Assembly (NCBI RefSeq): GCF_007830495.1
Contig: NZ_VLKW01000009.1
Location: forward strand, 186,001 to 250,000
Source of the DNA: Pseudoduganella flava
Lineage (GTDB): Bacteria > Pseudomonadota > Gammaproteobacteria > Burkholderiales > Burkholderiaceae_D
Length of the DNA stretch: 64,000 nt
Direction: 5' to 3'
The notes below the pieces were generated by a model. The model was not told the origin of the DNA and ran no database searches. It was given only the letters and a program-made list of their open reading frames with translations. How positions within the stretch are numbered: position 1 is the stretch's first letter; each line of letters begins with the position of its first letter. This document shows positions 23,724 through 30,488 of this stretch, one piece after another. A program made the translations under genes and the position numbers.

Positions 23724-23766
23724 GTGCGGCACCGAACCGAGTGCTTGTTGTCGCTTCGGCTATAAC
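23724..23766 (+). promoter_or_regulatory. Crp/Fnr-like palindrome and TATAAC -10 for the DUF4398 operon
   Basis: GTGCG-GCAC-CGAAC at 23724-23737 has one mismatch between its arms. TATAAC, the best -10 of the whole set, begins at 23761, 30.5 bp from the centre, and there is no recognisable -35. The start near 23772 gives a leader of about 30 nt. Confidence 0.6.
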
Positions 23767-23801
23767 TTCACCACGTTCCCGTTCACTTGAGGAGAAAAAG
23801 A

Positions 23802-24179
23802 ATGAGCCCTCGTTTTACCTTGCCGATCGTGTGCGCGGCGGCAGCGATCCTGTCCGCCTGCGCCAGCCAGAAGGCACCCGCCACAGCCGACGTCGCCGTG
23901 TCCCGCGCCGCCGTCGAGAATGCCGCGCAGGCCGGCGCCGCCGAACTGGCCCCGGCCGAGCTGACCGCCGCCCGGGAGAAAATGCAGCGCGCGCAGCAGG
24001 CCCTGGCCGCGAAGGATTACAAGCTCGCGACCGACCTCGCCCAGCAGGCCCAGGCCGATGCGAAGCTGGCCCAGAGCAAGGCCACGTCCGCGAAGGCCAC
24101 CAGCGCCGCCAACGCGGTGCAGGAGGATATCCGCGTGCTGCGCGAAGAACTCGATCGCGCCAACAGCGTCAACCGGTAA
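23802..24179 (+). CDS. DUF4398 coiled-coil lipoprotein
   Basis: This 125-residue protein starts at ATG 23802 after GAGGAGAAAAAG. A lipoprotein signal (AAILSACAS) is followed by a helical Ala/Lys/Gln-rich DUF4398 domain (ELTAAREKMQRAQQALAAKDYKLATD), which predicts a coiled coil. It is the first gene of a unit whose next member carries the same domain fused to an OmpA domain, 18 bp downstream, so the two may interact in the periplasm. The promoter bears the local palindrome. Confidence 0.85.
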   Translation: MSPRFTLPIVCAAAAILSACASQKAPATADVAVSRAAVENAAQAGAAELAPAELTAAREKMQRAQQALAAKDYKLATDLAQQAQADAKLAQSKATSAKATSAANAVQEDIRVLREELDRANSVNR

Positions 24180-24197
24180 CCAGCCAAGGAGCGTCCC

Positions 24198-25088
24198 ATG
24201 AAACGTACGTTGACCCCCGTGCTGCTGTCGCTGGCCATTGCCCTGTCGGCCTGCAGCTCGGTCCCCCCGACCACCAGCAACCTCGAACAGGCGCGCAGCG
24301 AATACGTCGCCGCGCAGAACAACAGCGCCGTGGCGCAGTATGCGGCCAATGAATTCAAGGCCGCGTCCGAAGCGCTGAACGCCGCCAACGCGGCCGCCAC
24401 GGACCGCCAGCCGATCGAGAAGATCGACCAGCTGGCCTACGTGGCCAAGCAGCGCATCGCCACCGCGCAGGAACTGGCCCGGGCCCGCAAGGCCGAGGCC
24501 GACCTGAAGCAGGCATCGCAACAGCGCGACCAGGTGCGCCTGCAGGCCCGCACCGCCGAGGCCGAAGCGGCCAAGCGTTCCGCCGACCAGGCGCAAGCCG
24601 AGGCGGATGCGGCCAAGGCCCGCGCCGAACAGGCCGCCGCCGCCACGCAAAGCGCCCAGGCGCAGGCCCAGGCACTGGCGGCCCAGCTGGCCGACCTGCA
24701 GGCCAAGCAGACCGAGCGCGGTACCATCATCACGCTCGGCGACGTGCTGTTCAACACGGATTCGGCACAGCTGACGTCGCAGGGCATGGCCACCGTGCAG
24801 AAGCTCGCGAACATCCTGCGCGACAACCCCGATCGCACCGTGCTCGTCGAAGGCTTCACCGACAGCACCGGTTCCACCGCGCACAACCTCGAGTTGTCGC
24901 AACGCCGCGCCGAATCGGTGCGGGCAGCGCTGTCGCAGATGGGCGTCGACCGCTCGCGCGTCGATACGCGCGGCTATGGCGAAGCCTATCCCGTCGCCAG
25001 CAACAATACGGCGGGCGACCGCCAGCTGAACCGCCGTGTCGAGATCGTGCTGTCCGAAGCGGGCAAACCGATCCAGGCACGCCGCTGA
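24198..25088 (+). CDS. DUF4398/OmpA-domain lipoprotein
   Basis: This 296-residue protein has a lipoprotein signal (IALSACSS), a DUF4398-like helical region, a long coiled coil of Ala, Glu, Lys and Gln (about 90-165), and a C-terminal OmpA domain (GDVLFNTDSAQLTSQG, EGFTDSTGS, NRRVEIVL). It should be lipid-anchored in the outer membrane with a rod reaching to peptidoglycan. Layout and size match the OmpA proteins often paired with a short DUF4398 lipoprotein, as here. The ferritin-like gene follows after 23 bp. Confidence 0.9.
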   Translation: MKRTLTPVLLSLAIALSACSSVPPTTSNLEQARSEYVAAQNNSAVAQYAANEFKAASEALNAANAAATDRQPIEKIDQLAYVAKQRIATAQELARARKAEADLKQASQQRDQVRLQARTAEAEAAKRSADQAQAEADAAKARAEQAAAATQSAQAQAQALAAQLADLQAKQTERGTIITLGDVLFNTDSAQLTSQGMATVQKLANILRDNPDRTVLVEGFTDSTGSTAHNLELSQRRAESVRAALSQMGVDRSRVDTRGYGEAYPVASNNTAGDRQLNRRVEIVLSEAGKPIQARR

Positions 25089-25111
25089 TTTGATCAATGA
25101 GGATTTCACCA

Positions 25112-25648
25112 ATGTCCGATACGACACCAACCCAGGCCAGCGGTATCGATACCGCGGCCATCCGGGCCGCCGCGCAGAACCTCTCCGACGGCCCGGTCAC
25201 GGCAGGCTACAAGGGCGACCGCGAAGCCGTGCTGAAGATGCTGAACGATGCGCTGGCCACCGAGCTGGTCTGCATCAACCGCTACAAGCGCCACTACTAC
25301 ACCGTCAGCGGCAAGAACAACGCGGCCATCAAGGCCGAGTTCCTCGAGCACGCCGGCGAAGAGGAAAAGCATGCTGACTGGCTGGCCGAGCGCATCGTCC
25401 AGCTGAACGGCACGCCCGACTACAACCCCGCCACGCTGCACGAGCGCAGCCATGCCGAGTACGACGACTCGCTCGAAGTGCAGTCGATGGTGCGCGCCAA
25501 CCTGATCGCCGAGCGCGTCGCGATCGAGGCATATCGCCAGATGATCGAACGGATCGCCGATACCGACCCCGTGACGACGCAGCTGCTCGTGAAGATCATG
25601 GCGGAAGAGGAAGAGCACGCGGACGACATGCGCGACCTGCTCGAATGA
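25112..25648 (+). CDS. Ferritin-like (bacterioferritin-type) protein
   Basis: This 178-residue soluble protein has a four-helix ferritin-like fold. The carboxylate ligands of a di-iron centre are visible in order: ATELVCINRY, HAGEEEKHADW, LIAERVAIEAY and MAEEEEHADDM, with two ExxH motifs. It probably stores or detoxifies iron, or protects DNA against peroxide, in the cytoplasm. I chose ATG 25112 over 25097 because GAGG precedes it and the extension looks unnatural. It is the third gene of the DUF4398/OmpA unit, so an iron protein shares control with envelope proteins. Confidence 0.8.
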   Translation: MSDTTPTQASGIDTAAIRAAAQNLSDGPVTAGYKGDREAVLKMLNDALATELVCINRYKRHYYTVSGKNNAAIKAEFLEHAGEEEKHADWLAERIVQLNGTPDYNPATLHERSHAEYDDSLEVQSMVRANLIAERVAIEAYRQMIERIADTDPVTTQLLVKIMAEEEEHADDMRDLLE

Positions 25649-25743
25649 GCGTTCGCCATGCGGCAAGGCAGCGTGCGCCATTTGCTCGAACCGGCACGCC
25701 GTTGTAGAGTTGTTACTTATTACTGTGAAAAGGAGCTTATATC

Positions 25744-26046
25744 ATGCTGGAAAATAACATCAGTACCGTCAACAACGACGTGAAAACCCTGGTCAAGGAT
25801 GCCCAAGCCCTGTTCACCGCCGCCACCGCCCTGACCGGCGAGAAGGCGGAAGAACTGCGCGGCCGCGGCATGCGCGCGCTGGACTCGGCGCTGGCGAAAG
25901 CCCAGGAAGCACAGACCAAGGCCATCGAGACGGGCAAGCAGGTGGCCACGACCACCGATGCCTACGTCAAGGAAAACCCGTGGCGTTCGATCGCCGTCGC
26001 CGCGGGCATCGGCCTGCTGGTGGGCGTGGTCCTGGGCCGCAAATAA
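25744..26046 (+). CDS. YqjD/ElaB family (DUF883) membrane-anchored protein
   Basis: This 100-residue protein is amphipathic and helical, followed by the typical C-terminal segment ENPWRSIAVAAGIGLLVGVVLGR, a single membrane helix with a Gly-rich face. YqjD and ElaB of E. coli bind ribosomes through the N-terminal part and sit in the inner membrane during stationary phase. AAGGAG precedes the ATG. It leads the yqjD-yqjE-yqjK-like unit. No palindrome of the local type lies upstream. Confidence 0.88.
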   Translation: MLENNISTVNNDVKTLVKDAQALFTAATALTGEKAEELRGRGMRALDSALAKAQEAQTKAIETGKQVATTTDAYVKENPWRSIAVAAGIGLLVGVVLGRK

Positions 26047-26070
26047 GCGCCCGTGGCTCTGGGAGACGAC

Positions 26071-26478
26071 ATGGAGCACTCCGAGCAATCCGCACAGTCG
26101 GACTATGAGCAGCCCCGGCCTCCCGGCCTGATCGGCTCCCTGGCCGGGGTCGCGAAGAACAGCCTGCGCCTGGTGCTGTCGCGCGTCGAGCTCGCCGCGT
26201 GCGAGCTCTCCGAGGTGCGCGACCACATCGTCCAGCTGTCGGTGCTGTTCGCACTGTCGGTGCTGGCGGCATGGTTCGCGATTGCCTTCGGTACGGCCAC
26301 GCTGGTCGTCCTCGCCTGGGAAGCCCTGGGCTGGAAGATCCTGCTGATCCTTGCCGTGGTGTTCGTCGTGATCGCCATCGGGCTCGTGATGACGATCTCG
26401 AAGATGATCCGAAGCGGCAAACTGGCGCTGCCGGCCACGATGGCCGAGCTGAAGGCCGACCGCGACATGTTGCTGTGA
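26071..26478 (+). CDS. YqjE-like membrane protein (phage-holin-like family)
   Basis: This 135-residue protein starts at ATG 26071 after GGGAGACGAC; the GTG at 26053 would add six residues without a ribosome binding site. Two hydrophobic helices (QLSVLFALSVLAAWFAIAFG and ILLILAVVFVVIAIGLVM) and basic ends match YqjE, which databases name 'phage holin family' although there is no phage context here. It lies 24 bp after the YqjD-like gene and 10 bp before the YqjK-like gene. Confidence 0.85.
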   Translation: MEHSEQSAQSDYEQPRPPGLIGSLAGVAKNSLRLVLSRVELAACELSEVRDHIVQLSVLFALSVLAAWFAIAFGTATLVVLAWEALGWKILLILAVVFVVIAIGLVMTISKMIRSGKLALPATMAELKADRDMLL

Positions 26479-26488
26479 AAGGATAGCG

Positions 26489-26872
26489 ATGAGCGACAAG
26501 GAGCAACGCAAGGCGGCGCTCGACGCCACCAAGGCGCGGCTGATCAGGGAAGGCGAGCTGTACCGCGTGAGCGTGCTGCACGCCAAGCACAGCGTCGTGC
26601 AGGCGCTGCACCCCGACGTGCTGCTGCATGGCGCCGTCGACCTGGCGGTCGGTGCGGCGCAGTCGCGCCTCGCCGGCCTGATCGGCGGCACCGCGGCGGC
26701 GGCCGGCGCTGGGGGCCTGCTGGCCAACTACAAGACCCTGATGCCGATCGCGATGTCGGTAGGCTCGTTCATCTCGCGCCGTCGTCTCGTGAAGCCGGCG
26801 CTTGCCGTCGGCGCGGTCCTCGCGGCCGTCGGTACGTGGATCTACAAGCGCAAGCAGAGCGGCTCGCTGTAA
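26489..26872 (+). CDS. YqjK-like protein
   Basis: This 127-residue protein has a charged N-terminal helix (MSDKEQRKAALDATKARLIREGE) and a C-terminal Gly/Ala-rich hydrophobic region (GLIGGTAAAAGAGGLL, then LAVGAVLAAVGTWIYKRKQ), so it is probably membrane-associated. Position and size match YqjK, the third member of the conserved YqjD-YqjE-YqjK set. Function is unknown. A strong terminator follows at 26892-26917. Confidence 0.75.
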   Translation: MSDKEQRKAALDATKARLIREGELYRVSVLHAKHSVVQALHPDVLLHGAVDLAVGAAQSRLAGLIGGTAAAAGAGGLLANYKTLMPIAMSVGSFISRRRLVKPALAVGAVLAAVGTWIYKRKQSGSL

Positions 26873-26891
26873 GGCACCGTAATGCGATGAA

Positions 26892-26917
26892 AAAAAGCCG
26901 CGGCGACGCGGCTTTTT
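26892..26917 (+). terminator. Intrinsic terminator after the YqjDEK-like unit
   Basis: GCCGCG pairs with CGCGGC around a GCGA tetraloop and is flanked by A- and T-runs, 20 bp after the stop. Confidence 0.92.
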
Positions 26918-27007
26918 CTTTGTGGGCGAGGCCGCCCAGCCACCGTCTGCAGCCGACCGACTCGCAAGGTACAATGCTTGTCAACCTTTCCACAAGGAGG
27001 AGCGGTA

Positions 27008-28204
27008 GTGGCAGATGACGGCACTCATTCCCTGAACCCCGCCGGCCTGCGCGTCGTGCTCGTGCTGCAGGGCGGCGGCGCGCTCGGCGCCTACCAGGCG
27101 GGCGTGTACCAGGCGCTGCACGAGCATGGCCTGTCGCCGGACTGGGTCGTCGGCACGTCGATCGGGGCGATCAACGCCGCACTGCTGGCCGGCAACCGGC
27201 GCGAGCACCGGCTGCAACGCATCAAGGCGTTCTGGGACCGCATCGCCAGCCGCGACCCGTTCGACCTGAACCGGCTGTCCGATGCGCAGCGCCGCCAGAA
27301 CATCCAGTTCTCGACGTTGGGCACATTGTTTTCCGGCGTGCGCGGCTTCTTCCGGCCACGGTCGTTCAATCCGTTCGCGGCCGGGCTGCCGGTGGCGCCG
27401 GAACAGGCCAGCTTCTACGACACGGACGAATTGACGGCCACGTTGAAGGAACTGGTCGACTTCGACTACCTGAACGGGCCGGGCGGCATGCGGCTGACCG
27501 TCAACGCGCTGCGCGTCAAGTGCGGCAGCCTGGTCGGCTTCGACAGCCTGAACGGCAATCTCTGCGCCGATCACGTCCGCGCCAGCGGTGCGCTGCCGCC
27601 GGGCTTCCCGCCGGTGCGCATCGACGGCGACCTGTACTGGGATGGCGGCCTGTATTCGAACACGCCGCTCGAGACGGTGCTGTACGACGCCGAGCAGGTC
27701 GATACGCTGTGCTTCATGGTCGACCTGTGGAGCTCCGAAGGGCCGGAGCCGCGCACCTTGGAAGAGGTGCAGACGCGGCAGAAGGACGTGACGTTCGCAT
27801 CGCGGTCACGGCGCCACCTGGTCGACTATGTGAACACGCGCCGGCTGCAGCGCAAGGTGCGCGAGCTGTATGCGGCGCTGCCCGACAAGGCGCACGCCCC
27901 ATGCACGGAGCGCGAACTGATCGAGCTCGGTTGCGAGAGCACCCTGCACGTCGTGCGGCTGCCGTATGCGGGGCACGATTGGCACATGCCGCTGAAGGAC
28001 ATCAATTTTTCGCAGGGATCGATCACGTGGCGCTGGGACCAGGGTTACGCGGATGCGCAACGGGCCATCGCCGCCGCCGGCTGGTTGAACTTCGTGTCCG
28101 AGGACACACCGCTCGTCGTCCATGAACTGCCGCCGCTGGCGACGGTGGAGCCGACAGCGGCGAACCGCGTGCCGGGCGGGCGGGACATCGGGGCACGGAC
28201 GTGA
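27008..28204 (+). CDS. Patatin-like phospholipase (DUF3734 type)
   Basis: This 398-residue protein uses a GTG at 27008, chosen because AAGGAGG lies 7 bp before it. The oxyanion loop QGGGALGAYQAG (21-32), the nucleophile elbow GTSIG (Ser51) and the catalytic Asp in WDGGLYSNTP are intact, so it should act as a serine lipid hydrolase. The C-terminal third (about 290-370) matches the DUF3734 extension of this bacterial subgroup. There is no signal peptide, so it acts in the cytoplasm or at the inner face of the membrane. The gene is monocistronic and converges on a periplasmic protein gene. Confidence 0.9.
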   Translation: MADDGTHSLNPAGLRVVLVLQGGGALGAYQAGVYQALHEHGLSPDWVVGTSIGAINAALLAGNRREHRLQRIKAFWDRIASRDPFDLNRLSDAQRRQNIQFSTLGTLFSGVRGFFRPRSFNPFAAGLPVAPEQASFYDTDELTATLKELVDFDYLNGPGGMRLTVNALRVKCGSLVGFDSLNGNLCADHVRASGALPPGFPPVRIDGDLYWDGGLYSNTPLETVLYDAEQVDTLCFMVDLWSSEGPEPRTLEEVQTRQKDVTFASRSRRHLVDYVNTRRLQRKVRELYAALPDKAHAPCTERELIELGCESTLHVVRLPYAGHDWHMPLKDINFSQGSITWRWDQGYADAQRAIAAAGWLNFVSEDTPLVVHELPPLATVEPTAANRVPGGRDIGART

Positions 28205-28220
28205 GGGCAGGGGTGTAAGG

Positions 28221-28259
28221 GCAGGGGCGCAGGGACACGGAATAAACCCGCGCCCCTGC
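28221..28259. terminator. Hairpin between convergent genes
   Basis: GCAGGGGCGC (28221-28230) and GCGCCCCTGC (28250-28259) are perfect inverted copies with 19 bp between, located between the convergent stops at 28204 and 28288. There is no clear T-run. Confidence 0.45.
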
Positions 28260-28287
28260 GACCGCCCGGCATGCCGGTGTGGCCGGC

Positions 28288-28644
28288 TTATTCCGATGGA
28301 CCGGCCGTGTCGTACTTGCCCAGCTCGTTCGATTGAGCGACAAGCTCGCGCACGTTCGCCATGTCCTGCTTGTACGTCGCGCGGGCTTCCTTGACGCAGT
28401 CGCCGCGTTCGCTCTTCGACATCTTCTTGCAGTCGTTCAGCGCCTCGTTCAGCGCCGCGCCGATTTCCTTGCGCTTCGTGGCGACCTGCGCCTGCATGCC
28501 GCGGTCGTCCTTCAGCCAGCGCGCCGGCTCGCCGCGCGCGATTTCTCGTTCCTGCTGTTTCGCCACTTCCGGCGGGGTGCTCTGCGCACCGGCCATGCCG
28601 CACAGGCCGGCCGCCAGCATGGCGCCCAGGATGAACTGTTTCAT
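28288..28644 (-). CDS. Periplasmic CX10C-motif protein
   Basis: This 118-residue protein has a signal peptide (MKQFILGAMLAAGLCGMAGA) and a charged, helical mature part. The segment DCKKMSKSERGDCVKEARATY holds two Cys separated by ten residues and followed by Lys-Glu-Ala. The same spacing occurs three times in the protein encoded at 29529, so the two are probably related and form intramolecular disulfide hairpins. I do not know the family's function. It is the last gene of the leftward unit that begins at 29340. Confidence 0.65.
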   Translation of the reverse strand: MKQFILGAMLAAGLCGMAGAQSTPPEVAKQQEREIARGEPARWLKDDRGMQAQVATKRKEIGAALNEALNDCKKMSKSERGDCVKEARATYKQDMANVRELVAQSNELGKYDTAGPSE

Positions 28645-28659
28645 GATGGCTCCTTCCAA

Positions 28660-28684
28660 AGAAAGCGGGGCGCCTGCGCGCCCC
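28660..28684 (-). terminator. Partial terminator or attenuator within a unit
   Basis: On the minus strand GGGGCGC pairs with GCGCCCC around a 4-nt loop and is followed by GCTTTCTTT. It separates the 50-residue gene from the CX10C gene and may lower expression of the latter. Confidence 0.5.
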
Positions 28685-28691
28685 GTGTCGG

Positions 28692-28844
28692 TTACAGCCT
28701 GCCCGTCAACAACATGATCAGCAGGACGACGACGATCAGGCCGGCGATGCCGCTGGGGGCATAGCCCCAGTTGCGGCTGTGCGGCCACGTCGGCAGCGCG
28801 CCGATCAGGACGAGTACCAGAATGATCAGAAGTATGGTGCCCAT
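28692..28844 (-). CDS. DUF3309-type small membrane protein
   Basis: This 50-residue protein reads MGTILLIILVLVLIGALPTW, then PHSRNWGYAPSG, then IAGLIVVVLLIMLLTGRL. Two hydrophobic helices flank the conserved LPTWPHSRNWGYAPSG loop that defines DUF3309. ATG 28844 follows GGAGCACACC. It sits between the glycine-zipper lipoprotein and the CX10C gene in one leftward unit. Function is unknown; such genes recur in stress clusters. Confidence 0.8.
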   Translation of the reverse strand: MGTILLIILVLVLIGALPTWPHSRNWGYAPSGIAGLIVVVLLIMLLTGRL

Positions 28845-28896
28845 GGTGTGCTCCTTATTGGTTGGTTATGAATCCTGGGACTCGCGCGGCTGGCGC

Positions 28897-29340
28897 TCAA
28901 TAGCGGTACACGCGGCCATCCACCAGGCGCACCCGGCTGCCCGAGCGCAGGTCGTAGGCGCTGTCCTGATTGACGGTGCGGTAGTCGCCGTTATCCAGCC
29001 TGACGGTGATCTGATAGACATCGTGGGGGGCGTTGCGGTTCGATTCGATCTGGTTGCCGGCGACGGCGCCGCCGATCGCACCGGCAGCGGTGGCCGCCGT
29101 GCGGCCGCTGCCCGAACCGATCTGGTTGCCGACCAGGGCGCCCAACAGGCCGCCCGCGACGGCGCCGGCACCACTGGTGGCCGGGTCGACGCGCACGACC
29201 TGGATGTTCTCGATCGTGCCATACGTCGCGGCGTCGGCCTGCGTCGAATAATTCGTGCTGGTCGGCGCATTGCTGGCGCAGCCGGCGGTCAGCAGGGACA
29301 CCGCGACCATGGCTGCGCTCAAGGTGTGGGTTGCTTTCAT
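28897..29340 (-). CDS. Glycine-zipper 2TM lipoprotein (SlyB/Pcp type)
   Basis: This 147-residue lipoprotein (signal SLLTAGC) has the SlyB/Pcp layout: YGTIENIQVVRVD after a short linker, a glycine zipper (GAVAGGLLGALVGNQIG, then AAGAIGGAVAGNQIE), and a C-terminal beta domain (YQITVRLDNGDYRTV, ending GRVYRY). SlyB-type proteins insert in the outer membrane under stress. It leads the leftward unit with the DUF3309 and CX10C genes, driven by the site at 29400-29413. Confidence 0.9.
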   Translation of the reverse strand: MKATHTLSAAMVAVSLLTAGCASNAPTSTNYSTQADAATYGTIENIQVVRVDPATSGAGAVAGGLLGALVGNQIGSGSGRTAATAAGAIGGAVAGNQIESNRNAPHDVYQITVRLDNGDYRTVNQDSAYDLRSGSRVRLVDGRVYRY

Positions 29341-29370
29341 GTTCAGTCCTTTCGAAAACGTTGTGGCGCC

Positions 29371-29441
29371 AGCTTAAGTCGGCGCGCGGCAGGGGGTCTG
29401 TGCGATGCCGCACTCTGTCCTGCCCGGTCCGTTGTTGTAAA
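29371..29441. promoter_or_regulatory. Shared Crp/Fnr-like palindrome with divergent -10 boxes
   Basis: GTGCG-ATGC-CGCAC at 29400-29413 lies between divergent units. TGTAAA (29436-29441, plus) begins 29.5 bp and TAAGCT (29376-29371, minus) 30.5 bp from the centre. The predicted leaders are about 80 nt for the gene at 29529 and 24 nt for the gene at 29340. Confidence 0.6.
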
Positions 29442-29528
29442 AGCGACAGGTATGTTCGCCAGCGAACAGAAAAAACACGCCTGCTGTTGGAAACTGTGTT
29501 CATCGTCAACTGCATGGAGCCAACAAGC

Positions 29529-30104
29529 ATGAAGCCGGCACCGATTGCGGCGTTGCTGCTGTGCGTCTGCGCCATGTCGGCGCGCGCTGCCAGCCCGGAG
29601 GCGAAAGCGATGTACGACAACGCGAAGGCCGCGGCGGCCACTGCCTACAAGGCCGCACGGGAGCGTTGCGACGTCATCACGGGGAACCCGAAGGACGTCT
29701 GCATCGCCGAGGCGAAGGCTGCGCGGGTGCGCGCCGAAGCCGATGCGGCCGCGCGTTACCGCAATACGTTGCGCGCTTATACGCAGGCACGGATCGACAT
29801 CGCGAAGGCCGATTACGCGGTGGACCGGGCCCGCTGCGACGCGCTGACGGGCAACGACAAGGACGTGTGCGTGGAGCGTGCGAAGGCCACGCGCACGGCG
29901 GCACTGGCCGATGCGAAGGCCGACAGGAAAGTCATCGAGGCGCGCAGCGATGCGCGCGAGGATAAACGGATCGCCGAGTACAAGGTCGCCGCTGAAAAAT
30001 GCGACGCCCTGGCCGGCACGGCCAAAGACCAGTGCGTCGCGGCTGCGAAATCCCAGTTCGGCTATGAAGCCGCTGGACCCAAGCTCGTTCCCGGGCATTT
30101 TTGA
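29529..30104 (+). CDS. Periplasmic protein with three CX10C repeats
   Basis: This 191-residue protein has a signal peptide (MKPAPIAALLLCVCAMSARA) and a highly charged, helical mature chain. Three repeats carry RCDVITGNPKDVCIAEAKA, RCDALTGNDKDVCVERAKA and KCDALAGTAKDQCVAAAKS, each with two Cys ten residues apart and a KD before the second. Each unit probably folds as a disulfide-closed helical hairpin joined by long helices. I know no function. ATG 29529 has GGAG upstream; ATG 29514 is an alternative. A BON-domain gene follows after 21 bp. Confidence 0.7.
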   Translation: MKPAPIAALLLCVCAMSARAASPEAKAMYDNAKAAAATAYKAARERCDVITGNPKDVCIAEAKAARVRAEADAAARYRNTLRAYTQARIDIAKADYAVDRARCDALTGNDKDVCVERAKATRTAALADAKADRKVIEARSDAREDKRIAEYKVAAEKCDALAGTAKDQCVAAAKSQFGYEAAGPKLVPGHF

Positions 30105-30125
30105 CCACTAAGAAGGAGAACCATC

Positions 30126-30440
30126 ATGAGTATCGCTAAGAAAGTCGTCATTGCCGCCATCACCGCCGCCACCACGCTGACCGTCGTCGGCTGCGCTCCC
30201 ACCCCGACGAAGGAAGGTGCCGGCGAATACGTCGATGACGCCGTCATCACGACCAAGGTGAAGTCGTCGATCTTCAACGAGCCGACGCTGAAATCCACCG
30301 AGATCAACGTTGAAACCTTCAAGGGCACGGTGCAGCTGTCCGGCTTCGTCGCACAACCTGGCGATATCACGAAGGCCGGTGAAATCGCCCGCGGCGTCAA
30401 GGGCGTGAAGTCGGTCAAGAACGATATCCGCGTCAAGTAA
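30126..30440 (+). CDS. BON-domain lipoprotein
   Basis: This 104-residue protein follows AAGGAGAACCATC. A lipoprotein signal (TLTVVGCAP) precedes one BON domain: DDAVITTKVKSSIF, EINVETFKGTVQLSGFV, and a helix ending KGVKSVKNDIRVK. It resembles the second BON lipoprotein at 21060 in layout but not closely in sequence. It is the last gene of the unit begun at 29529 and is followed by a strong hairpin. Confidence 0.9.
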   Translation: MSIAKKVVIAAITAATTLTVVGCAPTPTKEGAGEYVDDAVITTKVKSSIFNEPTLKSTEINVETFKGTVQLSGFVAQPGDITKAGEIARGVKGVKSVKNDIRVK

Positions 30441-30450
30441 TCAGGGACGC

Positions 30451-30477
30451 GGCCGGTGCCGTCATGCGGCACCGGCC
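30451..30477 (+). terminator. Perfect 10-bp GC hairpin
   Basis: GGCCGGTGCC (30451-30460) and GGCACCGGCC (30468-30477) pair across a 7-nt loop, 10 bp after the BON gene. No T-run follows, and the next ATG is only 12 bp away, so it may be an attenuator or may affect the next gene's leader. Confidence 0.55.
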
Positions 30478-30488
30478 GTGCGGCGTGC

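Noticed and set aside
26071..26478. Phage remnant suggested by the 'phage holin' family name
   Set aside because: It is YqjE, flanked by YqjD- and YqjK-like genes as in ordinary chromosomes. No other phage gene is present.
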